Shown one piece after another: positions 16,276-24,505 of a stretch of DNA of 64,000 nt (the stretch's first letter is position 1; every line of letters starts with the position of its first letter). Both the position numbers and the translations under genes were made by a program. Origin of the DNA: Dehalococcoidia bacterium (GTDB taxonomy: Bacteria > Chloroflexota > Dehalococcoidia > UBA2979); contig JALOAL010000008.1 of the NCBI GenBank assembly GCA_023228825.1, forward strand, positions 62,001-126,000, written 5' to 3'. The notes under the pieces are model-generated. The model searched no databases, was not told where the DNA came from, and worked only from the letters and a program-made list of their open reading frames with translations.

Positions 16276-17145
16276 ATGGACGCACCGCTCCAGGCGCGCA
16301 TCATGCAGGAGATCGAGGACGCCCTGGCCGGCGGCGCGCCGGTGGTGGTCGCGACGGCGGTCTCCGCGGGCGAGCCGCCTCGACTCTCCGTTGGCCACAA
16401 GGTGGTGGTGCGGCGCGATGGCTCGTCCGAGGGCAGCCTGGGGGACGCCGCCGTGGACGCGGCCGTGCTGGAGACGGCGGCAGCCATGTTCACGACCGTC
16501 CCGCGCGTGGCCATGCAGACGCTGCTCGCCAGCGGGGACGGCGCCCTCACGGACCGCCCGTCTCAGGCCGGCCCCGGCGCGGCGGAGGTGATGGCGCAAC
16601 TCTTCCACGCGCCGTCGCACCTCGTGATCGTGGGGGGTGGGCACATCGGCCTGGCGCTCGCCACGGTGGGGGAGTTCGCGGGCTTCTCCATCACCGTGAT
16701 CGACGACCGCGAGGAGTTCGCCAACCGCGAGCGCTTCCCCATGGCGGACGCCGTGATCACGGCGGACGCGGGCGAGGCGTTGGACGCGCTGGACCTGAAC
16801 CTTGGGACCTACGTGGTGCTGGTCTCCCGCGGCCACCGCCAGGACGAGGAGGCGCTCCGTCACGCGGTGGGGCGCGGCGCCGCCTACGTGGGCATGATCG
16901 GCAGCCGCCGCCGCACCGCCACCGTGCTGCGCCACCTGGCGGAGGAGGGCGTCCCGGGGGCCGCGCTTGCCGTGGTGGCCACCCCGATCGGCCTCGACAT
17001 TGGCGCGGAGACGCCGGAGGAGATCGCCATCGCCATCCTCGCGGAGATCATCCTGCTGCAGCGTGGCGGCACCGGTAGCCGTATGAGCGTCCTGGTGGCG
17101 CGGGAGACGCCGGGGCACGAGGGCGAAGCGGGCGCGGCCGGGTAA
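16276..17145 (+). CDS. XdhC/CoxI-family protein with C-terminal Rossmann domain
   Basis: A 289-residue XdhC-type protein; relatives help insert sulfurated molybdenum cofactor into xanthine dehydrogenase-type enzymes. The N-terminal XdhC_CoxI domain is degenerate: GSLGDAAVDAAVLE replaces the usual GGCxE motif. The C-terminal domain is intact, with LVIVGGGHIGLALA, VIDDREEFAN, VSRGHRQDEEAL and YVGMIGSRRR, then GLDIGAETPEEIA. No molybdenum hydroxylase is nearby. A second gene at 17656 encodes only the N-terminal domain with the motif kept, so the two may work together. Confidence 0.85.
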   Translation: MDAPLQARIMQEIEDALAGGAPVVVATAVSAGEPPRLSVGHKVVVRRDGSSEGSLGDAAVDAAVLETAAAMFTTVPRVAMQTLLASGDGALTDRPSQAGPGAAEVMAQLFHAPSHLVIVGGGHIGLALATVGEFAGFSITVIDDREEFANRERFPMADAVITADAGEALDALDLNLGTYVVLVSRGHRQDEEALRHAVGRGAAYVGMIGSRRRTATVLRHLAEEGVPGAALAVVATPIGLDIGAETPEEIAIAILAEIILLQRGGTGSRMSVLVARETPGHEGEAGAAG

Positions 17146-17282
17146 GGCGCGGACGGGGCCGGGCGCCCGAATCGGACGCCGAGTCCGCGCGGGCGAGCGC
17201 GTCCGGGGGACTCTGGCGCCGAATTCTAGGGAAGTCGCACGCGGGAGCACGAAGTCGTCGCCAGAACGGACCGGGCGACGCG

Positions 17283-17310
17283 TTGAGGGGCAATTCGGCT
17301 GTGCTATGGT
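17283..17310 (+). promoter_or_regulatory. Promoter of a candidate small RNA
   Basis: TTGAGG (17283-17288) and TATGGT (17305-17310) are separated by 16 bases, with a TGTG extension before the -10. The start is predicted at about 17317. No open frame begins downstream before the terminator at 17403-17437. Confidence 0.5.
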
Positions 17311-17316
17311 GGCGCT

Positions 17317-17440
17317 GGCCGCGGCCGAGCGCCGCAATACTCCTCGATTCTACCGGGGTTCGAGGAGTACCACGGGGTAGACCGCAGCCAGTTCCCTCTG
17401 GGGCACGGGGGCCGAGTAATCGGCCCTCGTGCTTTTTCTG
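17317..17440 (+). ncRNA. Candidate structured RNA of about 120 nt, family unknown
   Basis: An intergenic transcript unit bounded by a sigma70-like promoter and an intrinsic terminator, with no plausible coding frame. An outer stem pairs CTGGCCGCGG (17315-17324) with CCGCAGCCAG (17382-17391) with one mismatch. A perfect nine-base hairpin, ACTCCTCGA with TCGAGGAGT (17339-17347 and 17360-17368), sits inside, and the terminator hairpin closes the 3' end. The conserved strings of SRP RNA, 5S rRNA and tmRNA are absent. It could be a regulatory RNA or a leader for the XdhC-like gene 200 bases on, though the terminator argues against the latter. Confidence 0.45.
17403..17437 (+). terminator. Intrinsic terminator of the candidate RNA
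   Basis: GCACGGGGGCCGA (17403-17415) pairs with TCGGCCCTCGTGC (17420-17432) over a GTAA loop with one G-U pair, followed by TTTTT. This is the clearest rho-independent terminator in the window. The 190 bases after it hold no gene; CCGCCAGATTC occurs there twice. Confidence 0.75.
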
Positions 17441-17628
17441 CGCCGGATGGCGCAGCGCCCGGGCTCTGACCTCCGGGCGTCCCTCCGAGGCGATCCTGTG
17501 GGATCGAGCCTCACGGGCACGGTCTGCATGAGGGTACGTTCGGACTCGCGCGTTGGATCTCCGGATCGCCGCCAGATTCTCGCCGGCCCACCGCCAGATT
17601 CGAAACCGTGATGGAGTGCGATCCTCGG

Positions 17629-17634
17629 TATAAT
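17629..17634 (+). promoter_or_regulatory. -10 element for the one-domain XdhC gene
   Basis: A perfect TATAAT lies 21 bases before the ATG at 17656, leaving a short leader with an AGAGGTGG ribosome site. No good -35 is seen at 16-18 bases. Confidence 0.45.
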
Positions 17635-17655
17635 GGGGCGCGAAGAGGTGGCGTG

Positions 17656-17976
17656 ATGTCCTTGGACGTGTATCGCGAGATTCGAGAGGCCCTGGGCCGC
17701 GGTGAGCCGCGGGTCCTGGCCACGGTGGCCTCCACCCGAGGCTCCACGCCGCGCAAGGCGGGCGCTTCCATGCTGTTGCGGCCGGACGGTTCCTTCAACG
17801 GCACCATCGGCGGCGGCTGCGGTGAGGCGGAGGTCTGGCAGGAAGCCATGGAGACCATGCGCGACGGCCAACCTCGGACAGTCGTGGTGGACCTGACCGA
17901 ACCTGTCGACGGCGAGGACAAGATTTGCGGGGGCGTGATGCACGTCTTCGTAGAACGCATCGCCCAGCAGGGCTAG
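17656..17976 (+). CDS. Stand-alone XdhC/CoxI N-terminal domain protein
   Basis: A 106-residue protein made only of the XdhC_CoxI domain: VLATVASTRGSTPRKAGASM, then GTIGGGCGEAEVWQEA with the conserved Cys, and the ending EDKICGGVMHVFVE. The Rossmann half found in full XdhC proteins is absent, not truncated, since a clean stop follows. It complements the gene at 16276, whose N-terminal motif is degraded. Together they would supply one working copy of each domain for molybdenum-cofactor sulfuration or insertion. The partner enzyme is not in the window. Confidence 0.8.
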   Translation: MSLDVYREIREALGRGEPRVLATVASTRGSTPRKAGASMLLRPDGSFNGTIGGGCGEAEVWQEAMETMRDGQPRTVVVDLTEPVDGEDKICGGVMHVFVERIAQQG

Positions 17977-18102
17977 AGTCCAGCCAGCACCGTTCCGCCC
18001 TATGCGCCCGTTTCTTCGCGGCTCCTCGGCCTTTGTCCGGGGGGCCCATCCGGCGAGGGGTGTGGACTCGTACCGTCAGCGCCGGTGATTACAACCGGTG
18101 GA

Positions 18103-18133
18103 TTACAACTGGCGACGGCGGCGGTGCTACAGT
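18103..18133 (+). promoter_or_regulatory. Promoter of tatA
   Basis: TTACAA (18103-18108) and TACAGT (18128-18133) are 19 bases apart, with a TG extension before the -10. The -35 lies in a tandem direct repeat in which ATTACAAC occurs twice, 14 bases apart (starting at 18088 and 18102). A repeat-binding regulator is possible. Confidence 0.4.
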
Positions 18134-18182
18134 GACCGGACGCGGACGCTTCACAGACGAGGCGGACCGGAAGGGGTATCGA

Positions 18183-18392
18183 ATGATCGGAAGCCTGGGC
18201 TGGCAGGAACTGCTGATCATCCTGGTCATCCTCGCACTGCTCTTTGGAGCGGGTCGCGTGGCGGGCCTGGGTGGCGCTCTGGGCCGCGGCATCCGGGAGT
18301 TCCGGACCGAGGCGCGCGGCAGCGATTCGGACGAGCAGAAGGATCAGACCACCACGAAGAGCGACGAGTCTTCGTCCTCCTCGAACGTCTGA
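18183..18392 (+). CDS. tatA: Sec-independent translocase subunit TatA
   Basis: The pore-forming subunit of the twin-arginine translocase, which exports folded proteins. The 69 residues comprise a short periplasmic start, one membrane helix (LGWQELLIILVILALLFG), the FGAGRV hinge, an amphipathic helix (GALGRGIREFRTEA) and a polar, Ser/Thr-rich tail. It could be labelled TatA or TatE; TatB is usually longer. A likely client in this window is the Rieske protein at 47538, which has a twin-arginine signal. tatC is not in the window. Confidence 0.9.
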   Translation: MIGSLGWQELLIILVILALLFGAGRVAGLGGALGRGIREFRTEARGSDSDEQKDQTTTKSDESSSSSNV

Positions 18393-18442
18393 CCGTTCCT
18401 GGAATGCACATCCCACCCGGCCGCCATCGGTCGAGGTGACAG

Positions 18443-18468
18443 CGGGCGCCCCCGGAGGCGCCCGTTTT
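18443..18468 (+). terminator. Intrinsic terminator after tatA
   Basis: CGGGCGCC (18443-18450) pairs perfectly with GGCGCCCG (18457-18464) over a six-base loop, followed by TTTT. The remaining spacer to 18707 shows no gene. Confidence 0.7.
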
Positions 18469-18707
18469 GCTGTCCACCCGTCTCCGTGTTGCCCGTGTGT
18501 CGCCCGTCCCAGACGAATGGGACGGTGGGATTGCGCGCTTTTGCTCTGCTATGCTCCCGCCGCCCCGCGTCGCTTCGCCCTGGTGGTGACTGAGCCCCAG
18601 ACGTCCGGCGCGGCTCCGCCCGCGTTCCCGTAGCGCCACACCTGTACCGGGAGCACATCGCCGCCGTCAGTGGACGTACGGCGCGCCCCGAAGCAGAGAG
18701 GACCCCT

Positions 18708-19790
18708 GTGGAGATCGTTCCCGGACTGTTCCAACTGAAGACCCCGATGATGGGGCCAGCCCTGCCCTACGTCATGCCGTACGCCCTCCGGGGTGCGGAC
18801 GGCGTCAGCCTGTTCGACGCTGGCTTCGGCACGCCCCCTGCGGTCGAGGCGATGACCTCGGAACTCGCGGGCCTCGGCTACGAGCCGAAGGACATCCGGC
18901 GGCTGTTCATCTCGCACGCGCACCCGGACCACATCGGGATGGCGGGGTGGGTGAAGGAGCAGTCGCCGGACTGCCAGGTGATCATGCTGGAGCGTGAGTG
19001 GCAGTGGATCCAGGACCGCTGGCTGGACAACGCCGCGTGGACGGCCCTGTCAGACGGCTGGCTCGTCCGCCACGGCCTGCCGCCGGAGGAGGTGGAGGCG
19101 GCCCAGGCGGCGGGCGCGCTCTCGCCCAACTCTCCCGCCGTGAAGCCTGGCGACGCCCCCGCCTCGAGGCCGGGTGACGAGGGAAAGCCACGGAACGAGG
19201 GCCGGCCCAACGGCGGGCGCATGCCGTTCACCTACGTGGAGCCGGACGTGAAACTCCAGGACGGCGACGTGGTCGAATTCGACGGCTGGCGGCTACAGGC
19301 CGTATGGACGCCCGGCCACACCCCCGGCCACATGTGCATGTACGAGACCAACCATCGCCTGATGTTCACGGGCGACCACGTCCTGCCGTACATCAGCCCC
19401 AACGTCTCGCTGCACGCGGACCAGGAAGGCACCTCGCCGCTGCGCGACTTCCGGGACAGCCTGCAGAAGGTGGCCGCGTTCGACGTGGCGGCAGCCCTTC
19501 CGGCACACGAGTTCACGATCGCGGATCTGCGCGAGCGCTGCGAGATCCTGCTGCACCACCACGACGACCGCCTGGAGGAAGTCCGCGCGGCTATCGGCGA
19601 AGAGCCGTCCTCGGCGCGATCGATCTCGCAGCGGGTGAAGTGGAACACCGGCCCGTTCGACGACTTCAACATCTTCATGAAGCGCTCCGCCGTGGGCGAA
19701 ACCCTGGCCCACCTCCGTCTGCTGGAGGACGAAGGCAGGGTCTCCTCCACCGAGCCGGACGGCCGCGTGCTCTGGCAGCGCGCGGGGTAG
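18708..19790 (+). CDS. MBL-fold metallo-hydrolase with C-terminal winged-helix-like domain
   Basis: A 360-residue metallo-beta-lactamase-fold enzyme. The two-metal motif SHAHPDH is at residues 69-75; the later metal residues are in WTPGHTPGH and FTGDHVLP, with a final PAHE. A low-complexity Pro/Gly/Glu insertion lies around residues 145-170. The C-terminus (SISQRVKWNTG to LLEDEGRV) looks like the winged-helix tail of LACTB2-like hydrolases, which act on RNA or thioesters. Substrate unknown. The GTG at 18708 gives the usual MEIVPGLFQL start. Confidence 0.82.
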   Translation: MEIVPGLFQLKTPMMGPALPYVMPYALRGADGVSLFDAGFGTPPAVEAMTSELAGLGYEPKDIRRLFISHAHPDHIGMAGWVKEQSPDCQVIMLEREWQWIQDRWLDNAAWTALSDGWLVRHGLPPEEVEAAQAAGALSPNSPAVKPGDAPASRPGDEGKPRNEGRPNGGRMPFTYVEPDVKLQDGDVVEFDGWRLQAVWTPGHTPGHMCMYETNHRLMFTGDHVLPYISPNVSLHADQEGTSPLRDFRDSLQKVAAFDVAAALPAHEFTIADLRERCEILLHHHDDRLEEVRAAIGEEPSSARSISQRVKWNTGPFDDFNIFMKRSAVGETLAHLRLLEDEGRVSSTEPDGRVLWQRAG

Positions 19791-19927
19791 TACCGGGCCA
19801 GTCTGTCGGAGGGCTACCGGGGCGGCGATTCTAGACGCCGGGGCGTGGCCTCGGAGGGCGCCCAGATCCCCCGGCGCATCGTCAGTGTGTGTTCCAACCT
19901 TCGGTCGAGGTAGGGACCTCAGGGTCA

Positions 19928-19959
19928 TTGCACACCCTCTCTCCGAGGGGTGCGACAAT
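19928..19959 (+). promoter_or_regulatory. Promoter for murT, possibly leaderless
   Basis: GACAAT (19954-19959), preceded by TG, lies seven bases before the murT ATG at 19967, so the transcript would start at the initiation codon. TTGCAC (19928-19933) could be a -35, but the 20-base spacing is long. Confidence 0.35.
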
Positions 19960-19966
19960 CGTCCGG

Positions 19967-21394
19967 ATGGCTTCCGCACTGCAACGACGCGTCGCGCTCA
20001 TCGCCGGCCGGGTGGCCGGGGAGGCGACGCGACGCCTCGGGCGGGGCGGGGGGACGGCCCTGCCGGGGCTGGTGGCCGGGCGGCTGGCGCCCGACCTGGT
20101 GGAGGCGCTTGGACGGCTGGCGGAGCACGGCGCGGTCACGGTGACGGGCACCAACGGCAAGACCACCACCACGCACCTGCTCGCCGCGATCGCGCGGGAG
20201 GCGGGCATGGAGACGCTGACGAACCGCTCCGGTTCCAACCTCGAGCGCGGGCTCGTCACCACCTACGTGGACGCTGCCGGCCGGGACGGTGTGGCGGACG
20301 GCCGAGGCCACCTTGGCCTGTTCGAGGTGGACGAGGCGGCGCTGCCGCCGCTGTTCCCCCGCCTGCGGCCGCGGGTGGCGGTGTTCCTCAACCTGTTCCG
20401 CGACCAACTGGACCGCTACGGCGAGATCGACTCCGTGGCCGAGGGCTGGGCCGCGATGATCGCCGCGGCGGACTGGGCGCCGGCGCTCGTCCTCAACGCC
20501 GATGACCCCTCCGTGGCGCTGCTGGCCGAGGGCGCGCGAGGGCCGGTGGTCACGTTCGGCATCGACGACGAGGCGGCGGCGTTGCCGGAGGCGGAGCACG
20601 CCTCGGACGCGCGGTTTTGCGTGTGCGGATCGCGCTTCCAGCACGCGCGGGTGTTCATGGGGCACGTGGGCCACTGGCGTTGCCCGGACTGCGGGCGCAG
20701 GAGGCCGCGGCCGGACGTGGCCGCGACGAGGGTGCTGCTGGGCGTGGACGGCAGCGAGGTGGACGTGCGGATCGGGGAGGGCGCGCACGCGCTGACCGTG
20801 CCCACGGCGGGTCTGTATTCCGTGTCCAACGCGCTTGCCGCCCTCGCCACGGCGGTCGCCCTGGGGGTGCCCGGGGATGCGGCCGTGCGCGCGGTGCAGC
20901 AGTCCGGGCCGGCGTTCGGGCGGCAAGAGCGGTTCCAGGTGGGCGGGCGGCGGGTGCGGGTGTGGCTGGCGAAGAACCCGGCCGGCCTCAACGAGATCGT
21001 GCGGGCGCTGCTCGCGTCCCGTGGAGGCAGTGGCGAGGGCGAAGGGCGGGAGGCCCCCGACCTCTCGTTGCTGGCGATGCTGAACGACGGCATCCAGGAC
21101 GGCCAGGACGTCTCCTGGATCTACGACGCCGACCTGGAGCGCCTGGAGGGCCGCGTCGCATCGCTCGTGTGCGCCGGCGACCGTGCCGAGGACCTCGCGC
21201 TCCGCCTCGCGGTGGCGGGTATCGAGGCGGACGTCGTCGAGCGCGGAACCGAGGTGGCCCTGGATGCCGCGCTCGAGCGCACGAAGGCGGGCGAGGTGCT
21301 CGACATTGTGGCGACGTATACGGCCATGCTGGAGGTGCGTGACCTGGTGGCGGCGCGTGCCGGGCAGGGTGCGTACTGGGAGGTGGCCCCGTGA
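19967..21394 (+). CDS. murT: Lipid II isoglutaminyl synthase, MurT (Mur ligase) subunit
   Basis: With GatD, this amidates the D-glutamate of lipid II during peptidoglycan synthesis. The 475 residues show the Mur ligase P-loop VTGTNGKTTTTH (60-70), FEVDEAALP, LNLFRDQLDRYGEID, and a four-Cys zinc ribbon (CVCGSRF and CPDCG) inserted in the central domain as in known MurT. The C-terminal DUF1727 domain contains WLAKNPAGLNEIVRAL and LNDGIQDGQDVSWIYDAD. gatD starts four bases before its stop. Presence of this pair implies that the organism makes peptidoglycan. Confidence 0.93.
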   Translation: MASALQRRVALIAGRVAGEATRRLGRGGGTALPGLVAGRLAPDLVEALGRLAEHGAVTVTGTNGKTTTTHLLAAIAREAGMETLTNRSGSNLERGLVTTYVDAAGRDGVADGRGHLGLFEVDEAALPPLFPRLRPRVAVFLNLFRDQLDRYGEIDSVAEGWAAMIAAADWAPALVLNADDPSVALLAEGARGPVVTFGIDDEAAALPEAEHASDARFCVCGSRFQHARVFMGHVGHWRCPDCGRRRPRPDVAATRVLLGVDGSEVDVRIGEGAHALTVPTAGLYSVSNALAALATAVALGVPGDAAVRAVQQSGPAFGRQERFQVGGRRVRVWLAKNPAGLNEIVRALLASRGGSGEGEGREAPDLSLLAMLNDGIQDGQDVSWIYDADLERLEGRVASLVCAGDRAEDLALRLAVAGIEADVVERGTEVALDAALERTKAGEVLDIVATYTAMLEVRDLVAARAGQGAYWEVAP

Positions 21395-22176
21395 CGGACG
21401 GTGCGGGCAGGGTCATCCGCGTGCTGTCGCTCTATGACGACGTGATGAACGTGTACGCGGACCGTGGCAACACGCTGGCGGTGCAGCGTGGGGCGGCGGC
21501 GCTGGGGCTGGAGGCGGACGTCCTCCGCGTGTCGCTCGGCGAGGCGTTGCCGGAGGCGGTGAACCTGGTGCTGATCGGCGGCGGGCAGGACCGCGAGCAG
21601 CGGCGTATCGCGGACGAACTGGCGGCGCACGGCCCGCGCCTGCGCGAGTGGGCGGCCGAGGGCGTGGCGATGCTCGCGGTGTGCGGCGGCTTCCAGTTGT
21701 TCGGCCGCTGGTATCGAGACACGGCCGGGCGCACGTTGCCGGGCGCCGGCGTGTTCGACGTCACCTCCGTGGCGGGGGGCGCCGGCCAGCCTCGATGCAT
21801 TGGCGACGTGCTCGTGGACTCCACGCTCGAGGGGGTGGGCGAGGTCGTGGGGTTCGAGAACCACGGCGGCCGCACCTACCTGGGCCCGGCGGCGCAGCCC
21901 TTCGCCCGCGTGCTGTATGGCTCTGGCAACAACGGCGCGGACGGCACGGAGGGCGCGGTCCACCGCGAGGCGATCGGCACCTACCTCCACGGCTCCGTGC
22001 TCCCGAAAAACCCGCGCCTGCTCCGCCACCTCCTGGCCGCCGCCGCGAGACACGCGGGCATCGAGGCGCTCCCGAGCGTCGAGGGGGCCGACGGCCTGAT
22101 GGCGCGGGCGGCGGAGCGGGCGCATCGTGCGGCGGTGCTCGTGGCGCGGCGGCGAGGTCGGCCCGTCGCCCGGTAG
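21391..22176 (+). CDS. gatD: Lipid II isoglutaminyl synthase, GatD glutaminase subunit
   Basis: A class I glutamine amidotransferase of the CobB/CobQ-like type that supplies ammonia to MurT. The catalytic Cys98 is in LAVCGGFQLFG and the His (about 201) in TYLHGSVLPKNP. The N-terminus has DDVMNVYADRGN and VLIGGGQDREQ, both typical of GatD. The 261 residues include a basic C-terminal tail. The GTG start overlaps the murT stop, so the two subunits are likely made together. Confidence 0.92.
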   Translation: MTDGAGRVIRVLSLYDDVMNVYADRGNTLAVQRGAAALGLEADVLRVSLGEALPEAVNLVLIGGGQDREQRRIADELAAHGPRLREWAAEGVAMLAVCGGFQLFGRWYRDTAGRTLPGAGVFDVTSVAGGAGQPRCIGDVLVDSTLEGVGEVVGFENHGGRTYLGPAAQPFARVLYGSGNNGADGTEGAVHREAIGTYLHGSVLPKNPRLLRHLLAAAARHAGIEALPSVEGADGLMARAAERAHRAAVLVARRRGRPVAR

Positions 22177-22228
22177 CGTGCGGTTCGTTATCCTCGGGCC
22201 TGCGGGGGTGGGACGGACTGTTCCCACC

Positions 22229-23032
22229 GTGGTTCGACGACCCTCCACGTTGGTGCGGGTGGCCCTGGCGCTTGGGGCGCTGTGGGCGCTGATGTCCGCC
22301 GGTTGTCTCGGCTCGCAGGATCCGCCCCTCAGCGTGACTATCGACGGCGGCACGCCCGCGCCCACGGACGGGGCGGTGGTGGTGCGCTCCACCGCGTCCG
22401 CGCCCGCCGCCGTGCCCTTCATCCCGCCCTCGCCCGTGTCCGACCTGGATCCGGAGGACCTCCACGGCTTCGTGATGCCGCTGGAGGGCGCGTGCCTGCC
22501 TTCCAACGAGCGGCTGATGCCGAACGCCCCGCGCGAGTACCGCAATGGGGTGCACGAGGGCGTGGATTTCTACTTTGGCGACGCCTGCGTGGTGGTGGAG
22601 CGCGGCACCCCGGTGCGGGCGGCGTACGGCGGCGTCGTCGTGCGCGCCGACCATCAGTACGTGGACCCGACGCTGGAGGAGGTGGCGGCGCTGGAGGCGA
22701 GGACGGCGGAGCAGGGCGCCTCGGACGCGGAGACGCTGGACGTCTTCCGTGGCCGCCAGGTCTGGATCGACCACGGCAATGGCGTGGTGACGCGCTACAG
22801 CCACCTGAACGCCATTGCCCCCGAACTGGCGGAGGGCATCCGCGTGCCGGGGGGCCACGTGGTGGGCGCGGTGGGCGAGTCGGGCACGCCGGAGTCCATC
22901 ACGGCGCCGGGCACAGAGTTGCACCTGCACTGGGAAGTGCGCGTGGGCGACTCCTTCCTGGGCGAGGGCCTCGAGGCCTCCGAGGTGCGCGCCCTCTACG
23001 ACCGCCTGTTCGAGGCGCCCGCCGCCCCGTAG
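22229..23032 (+). CDS. M23 (LytM-type) peptidase-domain lipoprotein
   Basis: A 267-residue putative lipoprotein. The GTG at 22229 gives a signal peptide (VRVALALGALWALMSAGC) with a lipobox Cys near residue 23. The C-terminal lysostaphin-type domain has HEGVDFYFGD (His and Asp), the core GTPVRAAYGGVVVRADH, QVWIDHGNGVVTRYSHLN and the closing metal motif TELHLHWEVRVG. Metal-binding residues appear complete, so it may be an active peptidoglycan endopeptidase. It lies between gatD and lgt, in a cell-envelope group, and would itself need Lgt for lipidation. Confidence 0.82.
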   Translation: MVRRPSTLVRVALALGALWALMSAGCLGSQDPPLSVTIDGGTPAPTDGAVVVRSTASAPAAVPFIPPSPVSDLDPEDLHGFVMPLEGACLPSNERLMPNAPREYRNGVHEGVDFYFGDACVVVERGTPVRAAYGGVVVRADHQYVDPTLEEVAALEARTAEQGASDAETLDVFRGRQVWIDHGNGVVTRYSHLNAIAPELAEGIRVPGGHVVGAVGESGTPESITAPGTELHLHWEVRVGDSFLGEGLEASEVRALYDRLFEAPAAP

Positions 23033-23112
23033 AGGCGCGGCGGGCTGCGCCGCCACACAGGAACGGCTCACGCTATCGTGGACGGGGACCACCAATCGGC
23101 GGGGAGGCGCGC

Positions 23113-24009
23113 GTGACACTGGTCGGCTTGGTGCTGGCGATCGAGATTCCGTGGAGTCCCGACATCGTCGAGATCGGTGGGTTCCTGCTCACCTGGCACG
23201 GCCTCTTCACGGCCGTGGGCATCCTGGTGGGGGTGCGGCTGTCGCTGTGGATCGCCGGGCGCATCCACTACAACGTGGACGATGCCTACACGCTGGCGCT
23301 GATCGGCGTGCCCAGCGGCATCGTCGGCGCGCGGCTGCTGTTCGTCGCCGAGCACTGGGAGTACTACGGCAGCAACCTGGGCGAGATCATCGCGCTGACG
23401 GAGGGCGGCATCTCGATCTGGGGGGCCGTGCTGGGCGGCGTGGCGGGGCCGCTGGCCTTCGCGCTCTGGCGCGGCTGGCCCGTGTGGCGAGGGCTGGACG
23501 TGGCGTCCTTTGGCCTGGTGACCGGCATGGCGATCGGCCGGATCGGCGACCTCATCAACGGCGAGCACCTGGCGAAGGGGACGGACCTGCCCTGGGGGGT
23601 GATCTACACCAGCCCGAACGCGCTCAGTCACGTCTACGCCCACTCGCTCACCGTGGGCGCCCATCACCCGGCCACCACCTACGAGATGATCGGCGACCTG
23701 GCGATCCTGGGCGTCCTCTTCCTGGCCATGTTCCGATGGCCCATCGGGCGCTACCCCGGCGCCACGTTCTTCATCTACCTCGTCGGCTACGCGGTGATGC
23801 GCTACTTCCTGTCCAACCTGCGGCTGGACTCCGCAGACACGTTCCTGCCGTTCGCCACCGTGCCGCAGTTGGTGTCTGTGATCGTGGTGGCGGCCTCGCT
23901 GCCGGTGCTCTACGTCATCTGGCGCAACGGCCCGGACCCCCACGACCCGCAGGCGCCCCCACCTCAGGCCGCCGCCACGCCCGGCCGCGTCCCTGTGCGC
24001 GAGGCGTGA
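23113..24009 (+). CDS. lgt: Prolipoprotein diacylglyceryl transferase
   Basis: A polytopic membrane enzyme that transfers diacylglycerol from phosphatidylglycerol to the lipobox Cys of prolipoproteins. The 298 residues hold about seven membrane segments. Visible motifs are TWHGLF near the start, GGISIWGAVLGG and the family signature GRIGDLINGEH, then the late HPATTYEM. The C-terminal 30 residues are Pro/Ala-rich and probably cytoplasmic. The GTG at 23113 follows a GGGGAGG ribosome site. Clients in this window include the three array lipoproteins, the M23 protein and the lipoprotein at 62207. Confidence 0.93.
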   Translation: MTLVGLVLAIEIPWSPDIVEIGGFLLTWHGLFTAVGILVGVRLSLWIAGRIHYNVDDAYTLALIGVPSGIVGARLLFVAEHWEYYGSNLGEIIALTEGGISIWGAVLGGVAGPLAFALWRGWPVWRGLDVASFGLVTGMAIGRIGDLINGEHLAKGTDLPWGVIYTSPNALSHVYAHSLTVGAHHPATTYEMIGDLAILGVLFLAMFRWPIGRYPGATFFIYLVGYAVMRYFLSNLRLDSADTFLPFATVPQLVSVIVVAASLPVLYVIWRNGPDPHDPQAPPPQAAATPGRVPVREA

Positions 24010-24061
24010 TGGTCGAGGCGACTCGGGCCACTCGGGCAGGGCGCGGCAGGGAGGCCCGGCG

Positions 24062-24373
24062 GTGACGAACCTCCGCGGCCTGCCGCCCGGCGGGGCGCCC
24101 TCCGTGGTCCTCTACACGAAGCGGGGCTGCCACCTCTGCGAGGTGGCGCGCGCGCTGCTCCTCTCGCTCCAGCGCACCATCCCGTTCCACCTCCAGCCCC
24201 GCGACATCGAGGGCGACGAGGACCTGGAGCGGCGTTTCATGCTGGAGATCCCGGTGGTGGAGGTGGAGGGGGAGGTGGTGTGCACGGGCCAGGTGGACCT
24301 GGACGCCGTGCGTGCCGCCGTGAACCGCGCCCGCATCGCCGCCTCGCGCCGCGCCGCCACCGGCGAGGAGTAA
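24062..24373 (+). CDS. Glutaredoxin-like (DUF836) thiol protein
   Basis: A 103-residue thioredoxin-fold protein. VVLYTKRGCHLCEVARALL carries the CxxC site at about residues 23-26, and IPVVEVEGEVVCTGQVDL has the cis-Pro segment and the usual closing strand. The family is probably a small disulfide reductase or carrier; no partner is evident. The GTG at 24062 fits the short N-terminus. It follows lgt by about 50 bases. Confidence 0.78.
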   Translation: MTNLRGLPPGGAPSVVLYTKRGCHLCEVARALLLSLQRTIPFHLQPRDIEGDEDLERRFMLEIPVVEVEGEVVCTGQVDLDAVRAAVNRARIAASRRAATGEE

Positions 24374-24470
24374 CGGGCGACGCCGGTGAGGCACGGAGGC
24401 ACGGGGGCGCATCGGGCATGGGGGGCGCATCGGAAACGCCGGCGTCCGGGGGAGCGGTGACGCGCTCGGA

Positions 24471-24499
24471 TTGCGTTCCGTCTTGCCGCCGGGTATCAC
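24471..24499 (+). promoter_or_regulatory. Promoter of the MmeI-like gene, leaderless spacing
   Basis: TTGCGT (24471-24476) and TATCAC (24494-24499) are separated by 17 bases. The -10 ends six bases before the ATG at 24506, so the mRNA would begin at the start codon. No ribosome-binding site is needed or clearly seen. Confidence 0.5.
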
Positions 24500-24505
24500 C
24501 TCCGT

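Noticed and set aside
24008..24064. 18-codon frame between lgt and the glutaredoxin-like gene
   Set aside because: Arg/Ala-rich with no motif; the overlap with lgt is likely coincidental.
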